In this document: piece by piece, positions 13,081-22,603 of the stretch
Position numbering within the stretch: position 1 is the first letter of the stretch
Layout of the letters: each line of letters begins with the position of its first letter
Assembly: GCA_911728455.2 (NCBI GenBank)
Contig: OU452227.1
Location: forward strand, 13,842,110 to 13,906,109
Reading direction: 5' to 3'
Source of the DNA: Marthasterias glacialis
Lineage: Eukaryota; Echinodermata; Asteroidea; Forcipulatida; Asteriidae
Length of the DNA: 64,000 bases
The notes under the pieces: generated by a model
Told to the model about the DNA's origin: nothing
Seen by the model: only the letters and a program-made list of their open reading frames with translations
Database searches by the model: none
Program-made: the position numbers and the translations under genes

Positions 13081-13775
13081 ACCACGACACGTGTAGTGAA
13101 ATAGTTTTTTTTTTAATTCCTGCTATGCCATTGCGCGCGAAAATAACAATGGTGTCTGACTAATTACTGCAGACTGCAATACGTTAGAAAAACGCATAAT
13201 ACCTCCTTTATAATATGGATGTAATGCTTTTTTAGCATTCTAATTATGAGGTTGGTCTCACACTAGAAAATCATTATCGTGCCTTCAGTAAGTCTATCAC
13301 TAAGCCCCGCCTTTCACAACCCCAATACAGAATTTGGATTGTTCAAAAAGATATGTGTCACTCATGCCAAACATCAACCTAGCGTATGACATCATTGGCT
13401 GAGTCTCCAGGGCAGAGCGATTCCAGGGACAGCTTGTCCTAACATGTTGTCGGTAAAAGGCCACCACTTAAGCGTGTGATGTGGATTACATTCCCCTGGT
13501 CTGAGGGGCTGACTTGCCAGTAGATTTTCTGGGCCAGTGCCTGAACAGATTTTAAAGGGACGACTATGATGATTTCGAGTGCAATCGGTTCCTAAGGAAC
13601 TGAAGACACTTGAAAAGTAAAAAAAATAAAAAAATAAAAATGGATGAGTAGTAAAATAAAACCACTAATTATGGACTGCAAAATGCAGTCCGGTGTGCCA
13701 GCTCAATGCGCCCTCTCTGAGCATGTTCGGAGTATAGTTTTGTAATGCTCATTTTGAACTGTTTGAACACGTGGC

Positions 13776-14199
13776 GTGTCGTGGCCGAGCGGATAAGAAC
13801 ACCGGACTCAAGCTCTGGTGTCTCTGATCAGCAGAGTGTGGGTTCGAGTCCCGGTCGTGACACTTGTGTCCTTAAGCAAGACACTTTACCATTATTGCTT
13901 CGTCCTTCGGATGGGACGTAAAGCCGTTGGTCCCGTGTGTTGTGTAATGCACGTAAAAGAACCCAGTGACACTTATCGCAAAGAGAAGGGGTTCGCCCCG
14001 GTGTTCCTGGTTTGATCGGCTGCAGATTGCGCCAGCATCTTGTGAACCATTACATGGTGCTATGTAAAGGAACAGGTCTGATTCTTCAAAAACGTAACTC
14101 ATCATACCTCGCAGGAAACAAATATTGAGCGCTCTGAGACGCCCATAGGGTGTGATAAAGCGCTATATAAAAACTGCGTATTATTATTATTATTATTAA
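13776..14199 (+). repeat. SINE with intact tRNA-Leu(CAA)-like head
   Basis: Bases 13776-13863 fold like a leucine tRNA. The seven-base acceptor arm GTGTCGT pairs with GTGACAC (two wobbles), the A box is TGGCCGAGCGG, the anticodon position reads CAA inside GACTCAAGC, there is a long variable arm, and the B box is GGTTCGAGTCC. The body follows with the piece CTTCGTCCTTCGGATGGGAC, which recurs in the other SINE copies in this window. It ends in a TTA run at about 14180-14198. The close tRNA match suggests a young family. The 3' trinucleotide tail matches the LINE tails at 47.4-47.6 kb. Confidence 0.85.
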
Positions 14200-14669
14200 C
14201 ATTATTGATTTTGAATTTCGCGCATTAATATAAATGAATAAATTTTATTTATTAATTATTTTTTATGACGCACAAGTATACAGAGTCAAGTCCTGAACGA
14301 GAGCAAGACAACCGTTCCTAAAAGAACTACAGTATCATCAGTTAAAAGGGATGATCACCGAGAAGATTCAATCACATGTTGTGAACACAGCCTAGTCTTG
14401 AATGGCGACGCTAGATTTTGTATCAGACGCCGGTAGAGGGCGCAATATCAACTGGCTCGGAGTGCCTGGGAACGTTTACGAACGTCTACGAATCTTCTCC
14501 CATCGATACTCAAGACTGTTTTTAAGCTCTGCAAATTTAGACGGGATTGCAGATTCGGGTCAATGTCCAGGCCAAGGATTGATGCATTCTTTGCCATTCG
14601 TGGGTGAAATTAACTTGATTTGTTTGTTTTGATTCCGGAATAACATATAAGACAAAGGTGTTCCATAAC
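14200..14669. other. Non-coding stretch downstream of the first receptor
   Basis: No gene supported. It holds a minus-strand CTCF-like word at 14426-14444 (core GCGCCCTCT). Confidence 0.35.
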
Positions 14670-14925
14670 CTGCTTTCAGTAGTTAGAATCTGCTTTCAGT
14701 TCTTGGAAGTTGTAATCCGCTTTCAGTTCTTACCATCTGCTTTCAGTTCTTATATTCTGCTTTCAGTTCATAATAATGTGCTTTCAGTTCTTATAATGTG
14801 CTTTCAGTTCTTACAATCTGCTTTCTTTTCAATCTGTTTCCAGTTCTTACAATCTGCTTTCAGTTCAATCTGTTTTCAGTTCTTATTATCTGCTTTCAGT
14901 TCCTATAATCTGCTCTCAGAAATTA
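14670..14925. repeat. Minisatellite, about 18-25 bp unit
   Basis: About eleven imperfect copies of a unit like TCTGCTTTCAGTTCTTATAA. The array reaches into the 3' end of the receptor gene on the minus strand: the final codons and the TAG stop (14903-14905) lie inside repeat sequence. Confidence 0.85.
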
Positions 14926-15910
14926 CAACTGCTTGAGTCTCTTCCCTGTTTTTCAAACAACGTAAGATTTTCAAGAAAGCCATCTTGAAGGACGAGTTGG
15001 TGAAAGCGTATATGAAGGGGTTCATGGCGCTGTTGAGGAAACTTATCCAGTAGAAGACGTACCTTATCCGATCACAAGTTTCGCTACACCAGGGTCTGAA
15101 AAGATTCACAGAGAAGAATGGCAACCAACAGAACAAGAAAGCCCCTACTACCAAGCCTATGGTCTTTGCTGCTCTGTACTCCGAGATGGAGGTAGTTGTG
15201 GAACTATTTGCACTGGTAGATGCACCACCGCCTCTATGTATGCGCATTTCCTCTTGGCCGGCATCGCCACTTAGCGCCATCCGCCCTCGTTGTATTCTCC
15301 TGGCGTGAGCTCGAGCTATGACAAACATCTTGGCGTAAAGTATCAGTATAACTGTAGCCGGGATGAAGAATGATACAAGTGATGATGTAATACTAAAGAG
15401 TACTGAAATAGGAGCCATGCAACCTGGGCTCGTTGGGGATGGTCCTCCTTTCTCATAAAACATCCACAACAAAGCTACGCCCAGAGAAAGACACCAAGCT
15501 GAACAAACGAGAATCGCGCAAAGCTTCCTGGTCATTCTCCTAGGGTACGTCATTGGGTGAAGAATTGCTGTGTACCTGTCACCAGATATAATGCACAAAT
15601 GTAAAATGGAGGCTGTACAAGCACATACGTCTAACGCAACAAAAACGTAGCACAGTGTCTGTCCGTATAACCATGTGCCTTGACTGGCAATGTCGAGTGC
15701 TATGTAAAACGGTAAGTTAACACCACCGACGAGTAAATCTGCACAAGCCAGCGACACAAGGAAGCTGTTGGTTATGGTTTGTAGGTTTTTTTCTCTGAAG
15801 AAAGTAGTTACAACCAGGAGATTTCCAAAAATTATGACGACAGAGAGCGAAGAAGCGCACACTGTGACAAACACCGTGAAAGCAGTAGAACGCCCAACAC
15901 TGCTATCCAT
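14903..15910 (-). CDS. Amine-type rhodopsin-class GPCR, divergent copy
   Basis: A complete single-exon receptor of 335 residues predicted to sit in the plasma membrane with seven spans. Landmarks: Asn30 (1.50), Asp58 (2.50), Cys87 paired with Cys164 in the second outer loop, Asp94 (3.32) followed by VCACTASI, the GDRY motif at 110-113, Ser176/Ser177/Ser180 (5.42, 5.43, 5.46) before Pro184, CWLPFF at 261-266, and NPFIY at 297-301. Asp3.32 plus TM5 serines are the family marks for binding amines such as catecholamines, octopamine or trace amines; the ligand is not known. Position 7.43 is Phe291, where most amine receptors have Tyr. The start context is AAAAAATGGA. It is the outlier of the five-gene array and shares the third-loop motif MRIHRGGG with the others. 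The C-terminal SESRL is encoded by minisatellite units. Confidence 0.9.
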   Translation of the reverse strand: MDSSVGRSTAFTVFVTVCASSLSVVIIFGNLLVVTTFFREKNLQTITNSFLVSLACADLLVGGVNLPFYIALDIASQGTWLYGQTLCYVFVALDVCACTASILHLCIISGDRYTAILHPMTYPRRMTRKLCAILVCSAWCLSLGVALLWMFYEKGGPSPTSPGCMAPISVLFSITSSLVSFFIPATVILILYAKMFVIARAHARRIQRGRMALSGDAGQEEMRIHRGGGASTSANSSTTTSISEYRAAKTIGLVVGAFLFCWLPFFSVNLFRPWCSETCDRIRYVFYWISFLNSAMNPFIYAFTNSSFKMAFLKILRCLKNREETQAVVISESRL

Positions 15911-15984
15911 TTTTTAATTAAGAATTACTTATCACACTGTTCAAGAGGACATTTTCATCTATTTGAAGTCTTTGAGTACCTTCA

Positions 15985-18065
15985 ACAAAGTCAAGAAAGA
16001 AAACTGAAGTGATCCAAATGAGACGTGATCCATCACCGTCAAGCAGCATTTTAAAAACGACATCGTTGGTGCATTTATTTTATGGACATCTATAATAATA
16101 ATATGGTATCGTCACGTACGACTGGTTTTAAACTGTAATAAAAGATTAATGGCATGGGTTTAATTCAACACCAATGGATAATATACGACTGTTTCCATCA
16201 GTGCCATTTGTATCATTGAGAGTTTATTCCTGTTCTCAATTGTGCTAGTTGTGGCACGGTTTTTGGTCGCCTGGTCTGCAGCCGAATGATGATGATGATG
16301 ATGATGACGACACGGTTTGGTTTTTAAAGTCTCAGTTGATAGGGGGTTCTAAAATCATTCTAATGCGGTTTATGATATCTAAATTTGTCTCTTTATTATA
16401 CTGCCCAAGGAAATTATGAAACAAATAAATACAAAAAATTCACAATATTACCGTACAGTTGTTAAAGCCCTAGCTCAACATTGGTAAGATGAAAAACATA
16501 ACTGTTCACAAATTTACACATACCTTACATGGTATAGACATAATGAAGGCAGAAAACATTCCTTGAAATATTTCTGCCTGAAGTGTTATCGTTTTTTAAT
16601 AATAAATGAAATAAGATCCATAGTTAGTGCTCGTCTCAGTGAGACGAAAACTCTGCCTATAGGAATGCATACAAAATGCTGAATGCATTTTTACCGTTTC
16701 CTTTTTAAAACGAAACAACGAAATGAGCTGACATTTTCACAGGTTAGTTTTCTAACAATCCTGATTTGTGCAAAGAATGGAAGCATTTACATTGTCTATC
16801 AATTTCCATTTTTTATAATGTTGACCTGGGGTTTGAACCGCAGTAAATCATGAGTTTATATCGTCCACGAAAAACCACTTAAATTAATTGATTAATTAAT
16901 GTAATTACTTTTTTGATGGGCCTAAATATTTATATAATTGCATTTTGCGTTTTTAAGAACAGACTCAAATCTTTCGGCCCTACTACCACGCTTTAATGAT
17001 TAGTCGAAATAAAGTCCAACTCCATTTTGCATTTTCACGAACAGCCAGAAATCTTTCCAACTATGGGCCAAAATGTTGTCAGTTTGTATTAAGGTGTTCA
17101 CGAACAGCCACTTATCTTTTGCCATGGGAGTTTGTGTGTATAAAGTCTATTTATAAACACAATTGGCTTTTCGTGAAAACGCAAATTATCCGTAATCATA
17201 ATTTTGCATTTTCACGAAGAGACACTTTTCCTTTAAAAAAGTCAAGAAACGAAACTGAAGTGATCCAAATGAGATGCGATCCATCACCGTCAAACAGCAT
17301 TTCAAAAACGACATCGTTGGTGCATTTATTATGTGGACATCCATATTAATAATGTGGTATCAACACATACCAACACATGGTATCGTCACATACGACTGTT
17401 TATAAACTGTAATAAAAGATCTAAGGCATGGGTTTAATTCAACACTAATGAACATACGACTGTTTCCATCAGTGCAGTTTGTATTTTATTGAGAGTTTAT
17501 TCCTTTTAACAATTGTGCTAGTTGTGATACGGTTTGTTTTTTATTAAGTCTCAGTTGATAGAGGTTCTAAATATTCTAGTGTGGCTTATGGTATATTAAA
17601 TTTATTTCTTTATTATACTGCCCACGGAAATATGAAACAAACAAATTAAAAAATTCACAATATTATCGTACAGTTGAAAACCACAGTAAATCATTAGTTT
17701 ATATAGCCACTTTTTTCACGAACAGCCACTTTAATTAATAAATTCAATTACTTTTTGAGGGGGCTGAAAGATCTCTATATTTGATTTTGCGTTTTCTCGA
17801 ACAGTCTTCAATCTTTCGGTCCAACTACCACGCTCTAAGAACATGTCCGAATAAAGTTCAACTCCATTCTACATTTTACATTTTCACGAACAGCCAGAAA
17901 TCTTTACAACTATGGGCCAAAATTTTGTCAGTTTGTATATCTGTTTTCACGAACAGCCAATTATCTTTTGTTATGGGAGTCTGTGCGTATAAAGTCTATT
18001 TGCAAACACAAGTGGTTCTTCATGAAACGCAAATTATCCATAATCGCAAAAATTATCCTGTGAAC
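15985..18065. repeat. Large imperfect tandem duplication upstream of the first receptor
   Basis: Unit one (about 15990-17230) and unit two (about 17240-18065) share the order AACTGAAGTGATCCAAATGA, ACGACATCGTTGGTGCATTT, ATACGACTGTTTCCATCAGT, AAATTCACAATATTA, TTTTCACGAACAGCCAGAAA and AAACGCAAATTATCC. Unit one has about 370 extra bases (roughly 16470-16840), so it gained or unit two lost a piece. No conserved coding frame is seen. Confidence 0.75.
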
Positions 18066-18104
18066 GTTTTGTGCCACAGAAATAGCCGTCGGGTAATGGT
18101 GACG

Positions 18105-18150
18105 GGCCTGCGTCCTTTACCATGGAGACCATTACCATGGAGACCCTCTT
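18105..18150 (-). promoter_or_regulatory. Two X-box-like words
   Basis: The phrase TTACCATGGAGACC occurs twice, 15 bp apart. On the minus strand each reads GTCTCCATGGTAA, close to the RFX X-box but lacking its terminal C. A weak match only. Confidence 0.2.
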
Positions 18151-18679
18151 TACAATAGTGACAACTGGTTGCAAGGTACCAGCAAAAAAGAAAAAGAAAG
18201 AAAAAAAATTTAACCCACGCAATCAACTAAGTGCCATCTCATAGCAAAATGATATTGGTGAAGAGAAATACCACAAAACAGTCACTTGTGGTTTATTGAA
18301 GATGTCAAGGAGTGTTTGTGGTGGGTTCCCCATTAAATGCAGTACCCGGTTAGAGGGCTCTCCTCACGCACTCTAAAACCGATTCTGCTCGTTGACTTTT
18401 CTCCCGATATGCCTCGAAGAATGAGCTTTAAATTACGTAAAAATGCCTGGATTAATAAAGTGTGGGGCCATACGTCTTTCGCCAACTGCAGCTTGAATAA
18501 TTTACAAGTTTGGCGTGTTTTTCAACAATGGGACCTCGGACCTGCCGGCACGCGCTGCCCGCACGTCTCACCCGGCGACTACCTCGTTCCAAAAGGGGTG
18601 ATTGGCTCTGTCATAACCCCTGGAATTGTGACACAAATATGTCCAAAAATATGGGAGATTTTAATTAGGCCTGATGATG

Positions 18680-19645
18680 GGCCGATCCATTCTACGGGGC
18701 GCTCAAATAATGGTGTCCCTCAAAAGAGGCATCAAGTCACAGAGCAACCTGGTCCCCTCTCATTCTTCTTCTAAAAGACCGATTGCGCAACCAATGTTGA
18801 CATGCGGTCACGTGACCTCCTTTGGGTATAACGCCATACAGCTGATGGCAAAATACGTGTTAAGAGATTTGCCGTGACACAGAGTCAGTACAAAAACAGT
18901 CGATTTTACTTTTGTTAAGTGATAAATTAGTTAGTCAGCCCCTTTATTTAAAGTAGTGTGTATGACGACGCGCGAAGTATTGTTTAATTCTGTGTTTTGT
19001 TTTTATTTTGCGTTTCCGTATTTCGCTTTGTATCATTTGCGTTCTTTATTCTTTAGGTAAAGTTCTCCTATTGTTAGTTTTTACTGATATTTCTTAAATA
19101 CTTTATGAGAGGCTTTATTTATCTTGTCATTAACCTTTGATTTACAATTTTTTAATTTTAAAGTTTGTCTTTTTATTTGTGTTATTTTAATTGTGTGTGT
19201 GATACTTTACTTGTGTGTTAATTATTCATTTTTTGCATTTCTTAATTTAAAAAAAATTGTTTGTTTTAAACGTTTATTTAATTTTTTAAAAGTTTATTTA
19301 ATTTTGTTAAAGTTTAACCATTTTTTTAAGTTTATTTAATTTTGTTTACGTTTATTATTATTTCTTTTAATTTGTCTTTTTTGTCCCAATGGCCTCCCAT
19401 AATTATGCCTACAAGCCACAGCGTAAAGCAGTAACTTTTGGGAGCCAATCAGCCTTGCTTTTCAGTGTTTCACTACCAGCATTGAATCCAAAATTTCAGT
19501 AAAGCGCCCCCTGTTGTCCGTCTAATGTATGTGGCATTGATCTCCATTAATAGGCTACTGTATTGTGGAGATCAATGGTCTGTGGTTAGAGACGAGAGGT
19601 ATTGATTCGGCGCGCTGCCCTCGGTGGCGAGGTTGACCCAGCGAC
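18680..19645. repeat. Duplicated spacer, copy upstream of the second receptor
   Basis: Segments here recur in the same order near the third receptor: CTCAAATAATGGTGTCCC through CCCCTCTCATTCTTCTT (18705-18770 against 25785-25850), and GGTTAGAGACGAGAGGTAT followed by GCGCGCTGCCC and GGTGGCGAGGTTG (19590-19640 against 26112-26162). This supports a receptor-plus-spacer duplication. Confidence 0.7.
18775..18895 (+). repeat. Dispersed repeat carrying an E-box palindrome, copy 1
   Basis: The block CGATTGCGCAACCAATGTT, then GGTCACGTGACC, then AACGCCATACAGCTGATGGC is shared with 23345-23480 (plus) and 56400-56540 (minus). The GGTCACGTGACC palindrome here contains the full GTCACGTGAC word. Confidence 0.7.
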
Positions 19646-19776
19646 TGTGCCACGCTCCACCATTTGGTGATTCAATGAGGTATCCGATGTAGACGTCATA
19701 TGAACCTGGTCAATATGTGTTATTATAATAAATACCAATCATGACATGGAATAATATATGTTGTCCACAAAATATG

Positions 19777-19888
19777 ACAGTAAAGTTAGTTTGATATTGG
19801 ACATACAGTAAAGTTAGTTTGATATTGGACATACAGTAAAGTTAGTTTGATATTGGACATACAGTAAAGTTAGTTTGATATTGGACAT
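19777..19888. repeat. 28-bp tandem repeat, four perfect copies
   Basis: Four identical units, starting at 19777, 19805, 19833 and 19861, each beginning ACAGTAAAGTTAGTTTGATA. Degenerate GATATTGGACA pieces continue to about 19985. Perfect identity implies a recent expansion. Confidence 0.95.
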
Positions 19889-20002
19889 AAGGCATTCACA
19901 GCGAATATCTATTTCGATATTGGACATTGGACAATCACATACACAGATAATGTATACTAGTTCTATTTCGATATCGGTCATCGGACACTCAACTATTCAA
20001 GC

Positions 20003-20055
20003 AGCGGCGTAACTAGGGTTACATTTTTTAGGGTTGGGGGGGGGGGCACCTGGGG
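20003..20055 (+). repeat. Dispersed G-run repeat
   Basis: GCGGCGTAACTAGGG followed by a run of G. The same family is seen at about 52005-52090 (minus) and 55325-55402 (plus). Confidence 0.6.
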
Positions 20056-20349
20056 TAGTTGACCGCCATATGGCTCTTTGCAAGAGTGGCATGGTGGACA
20101 AAACGAGTGTTTTTTCACTCTTTTACTCTAGAGAGTTGGACACTGAGCTCCCATATTGAGCAACCAAAGGTGAAATCAAAGAAATGCCAAACAAATCACA
20201 AAGGACCACAGAAATATATAGATGAGGCCGTAACTTGTGATGTGGGCATATTATGTTTGCATTTGTGTTTTGATGTAGCAAAGGCAATAACAATCACACA
20301 AAGAATAATGACCTTTTGTGTTTGGGTATAGTCTATGCACAGCTACAAT

Positions 20350-20640
20350 GTTAAGTTGGAGTGCGAATCTTTTCGCGTGTACTATGCGGGGACGCCCCTA
20401 CCTAGTCTACTTTATATATTTGGTTTCCTAAACAGAAAAGGTAAATAGTGACCTTAACATGTTATAAAGACGGAGTACATGACTGTATATACATGATTCG
20501 TAACAATCTGAAAGCTCACAAACTATTATAAAGATCATATTGATACCAATCTTCCTGAGAAATGTTTTCATCCAAAATCTTGCCGAAGTTGAGAAAAACA
20601 GCATTAACAGCAGTATCAAAACATTAGTTATATCAATGAA
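20350..20640 (+). repeat. Dispersed repeat shared by three spacers
   Basis: A block with GCGAATCTTTTCGCGTGTAC, then GGGGACGCCCCT, and about 140 bases later GAAAGCTCA followed by TTGATACCAATC and GAGAAATGTTTTCATC. Matching blocks are at about 24370-24460 with 24750-24810, a second GAAAGCTCA-type half at 25026-25110, and 29380-29460 with 30475-30575. Confidence 0.6.
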
Positions 20641-20999
20641 TTCAATAACTACATTCAAATCGTTTTCCTATCAAAGCAACCAACAGGCCCTTACACGGGG
20701 CCCTTAGAGCGAGATAACTTATCATAACTGGCATAAATCTAGTCTAGTTCCCAGACCTAATAATCTCCGACTAATCTCTGTCTATTTTCAACAGGTACCG
20801 GTATCATCTGACCGAAAATGAGGTATTCCTCCTTTTCCGAAAATTTCCGAAATGCTCCCAGCTCGTTGTTGACAACATTCGGATCTTTGATGGCCGGACA
20901 TTTCCGAGCGCGTAATAGGCCTTTCTTTTGTTGATAAACAAACAGTGCTGGTTGGCATCGACGGCCAAAATGTTCGCAAAACATTCAATCTCGTTGACA

Positions 21000-21330
21000 G
21001 GTGTTGTGACCAAAATCCAAAATTTTGGCAAACTTTCTATTTAAAGAAAATACATTCCCTTATTGGTTGGTTTGTTTCCAACAAATTGAACGCTATTTTT
21101 TTAATGTTTGTATGACAATTTTACAAACTGTGAAGTTATCCCACAGGCTAAGTAAACAAATCGCGTCATCAGAGCTTCGTTTTTATCCAATGCCATCGTC
21201 CATCCTTGAAAACAATTAATGATTTTTTTTAATATGTTGCGTCATGCTCTATTTTTAAACGTGGGTGATAACTGACTGAAAAAGATGTTTAACAAGAGTC
21301 GTCAGGGAATCTTTGTTCAGGGAATCAGAC
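21000..21330 (+). repeat. Dispersed repeat, fullest copy
   Basis: It includes AAAGAAAATACATTCCCTTA, TTGGTTTGTTTCCAACAA and, 150 bases on, AACAAGAGTCGTCAGGGAAT. The first half recurs at 36105-36235 in the same orientation; the second half recurs inverted at about 38360-38525. No coding capacity seen; probably a non-autonomous DNA element. Confidence 0.65.
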
Positions 21331-21547
21331 TAGTAAAAAAGAGCAACATCCCCGCCGCTCGTTTCAAAGCAACTGTATGTCTCGTCTGGTTACGGGATTT
21401 GGGCGGTGGTCCCTTCTAAGAATACCTTTAAAAACACAAATTAAGGGATGTTTGTTTACTTTTCCATAACCCGATGATGTAAGTCTACTTTTAAAGACCT
21501 GAGTGGCAGCAGGATTTCACCTGGAAATAAATGAAACCGGGTTTATA

Positions 21548-22603
21548 TTATTCTGCAAGTTCATCTGCCCCGCTGTAGATACAGAATCTGTCGTCCGTTG
21601 ACCTCTTCTTGGGTTTCTCAGACAGCAGATGATTTTCGAGAAGGCTATCCTGAAGGACGAGTTGGTAAATGCGTATATGAAGGGGTTTATTGCGCTGTTT
21701 GAGTAACCTAACCAAGTGAATAGCCTCTCTCATGGAACTAATTGAGTTGCACTGACCGGTGCAAAACAAGGGACTCATGACGTTGAGAGTGAAAAATGGC
21801 AGCCAACACAGCAAGAATGCCCCAATCGCGAGCCCTAAGGTCTTTGCCGCTTTGAACTCTGAATTCAAGGCAGTGGCTGTTGTAGATGTTCCGGTGCTAG
21901 CTGCACCGCCGCCTCGGTGTATGCGCATAGCGTCTTGGTTGCCGTCACCACCACTTAGAGACATCCGCCCTCGTTGTATTCTCCTGATATGTGCTCGAGC
22001 TGCAAGGAACGTCTTAGTGTAAAATGTTATCATAACGACAGTTGGTAGGAAAAAGGAGACGCAAGACGCGTAGATGACAAAGAGGATCGAGAAAGAGTTT
22101 CCGCACTTTTTATTATAAACTCCTAACTCGAAGAAAACCCACATGCCGGATACACTCAAGGCAAGACACCAAGCTGCACAGATGAGGACCAGTGACAACT
22201 TCCTAGTCATCTTGGCTGGGTATGTCATTGGGTGAACAATAGCCATGTATCGATCACCAGATATAACACACAAGTGAAAAATGGAAGCTGATGAAGCACA
22301 CGTATCTACAGTATTAACAACGTAGCAAAGAGTCTCCCCGCTGGACGTTTGTCCAATAATGTCCGATATGACGATTGGAATGACAACTCCTCCAACAAGT
22401 AAATCGGCACACGCTAGAGACACCAGGAAACTGTTAGTGATGCTCCGTAAGCTTTTGACTCTAGTGAAAGCGATTATAACTAGGAGATTTCCAGAAATCA
22501 CAATGAGAGCAAGCAATGAAGCCCCCACTGTGGTCGTCACCTGAACTGTCGATAATTTACCTGCGTTCATCTTCCGCGAATCGTTGCCTATGATTGCATC
22601 CAT
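21548..22603 (-). pseudogene. Amine-type GPCR paralogue with frameshift in TM7
   Basis: The first 294 residues align closely with the intact paralogues: an N-glycosylation site at Asn7, TM1 with GNLLV, Asp3.32 in the VDTCASSASI stretch, GDRY, and CWLPFF. In TM5 the serine usual at 5.42 is Ala, while 5.43 and 5.46 are Ser. One extra base at about 21720-21721, just after Ala294, shifts the frame. The annotated frame then reads 57 unrelated residues, while TM7, with WLGY and NPFIY, is visible in the neighbouring frame. A second indel nearer the end (about 21520) changes the tail. The extra base is not in a homopolymer, so a real mutation is more likely than a base-calling slip, but an assembly error cannot be excluded. 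Without TM7 the product should not signal. The start context is GCAATGG. Confidence 0.8.

Noticed and set aside
13776-13863. A stand-alone tRNA-Leu gene
   Set aside because: The fold is good, but the sequence runs directly into a SINE body with a TTA tail and has no T-run terminator after the tRNA part, so it is annotated as the SINE head.
18337-18774. 145-codon open frame on the plus strand
   Set aside because: No recognisable domain, odd composition, and its second half overlaps a spacer repeat shared with 25785-25850.
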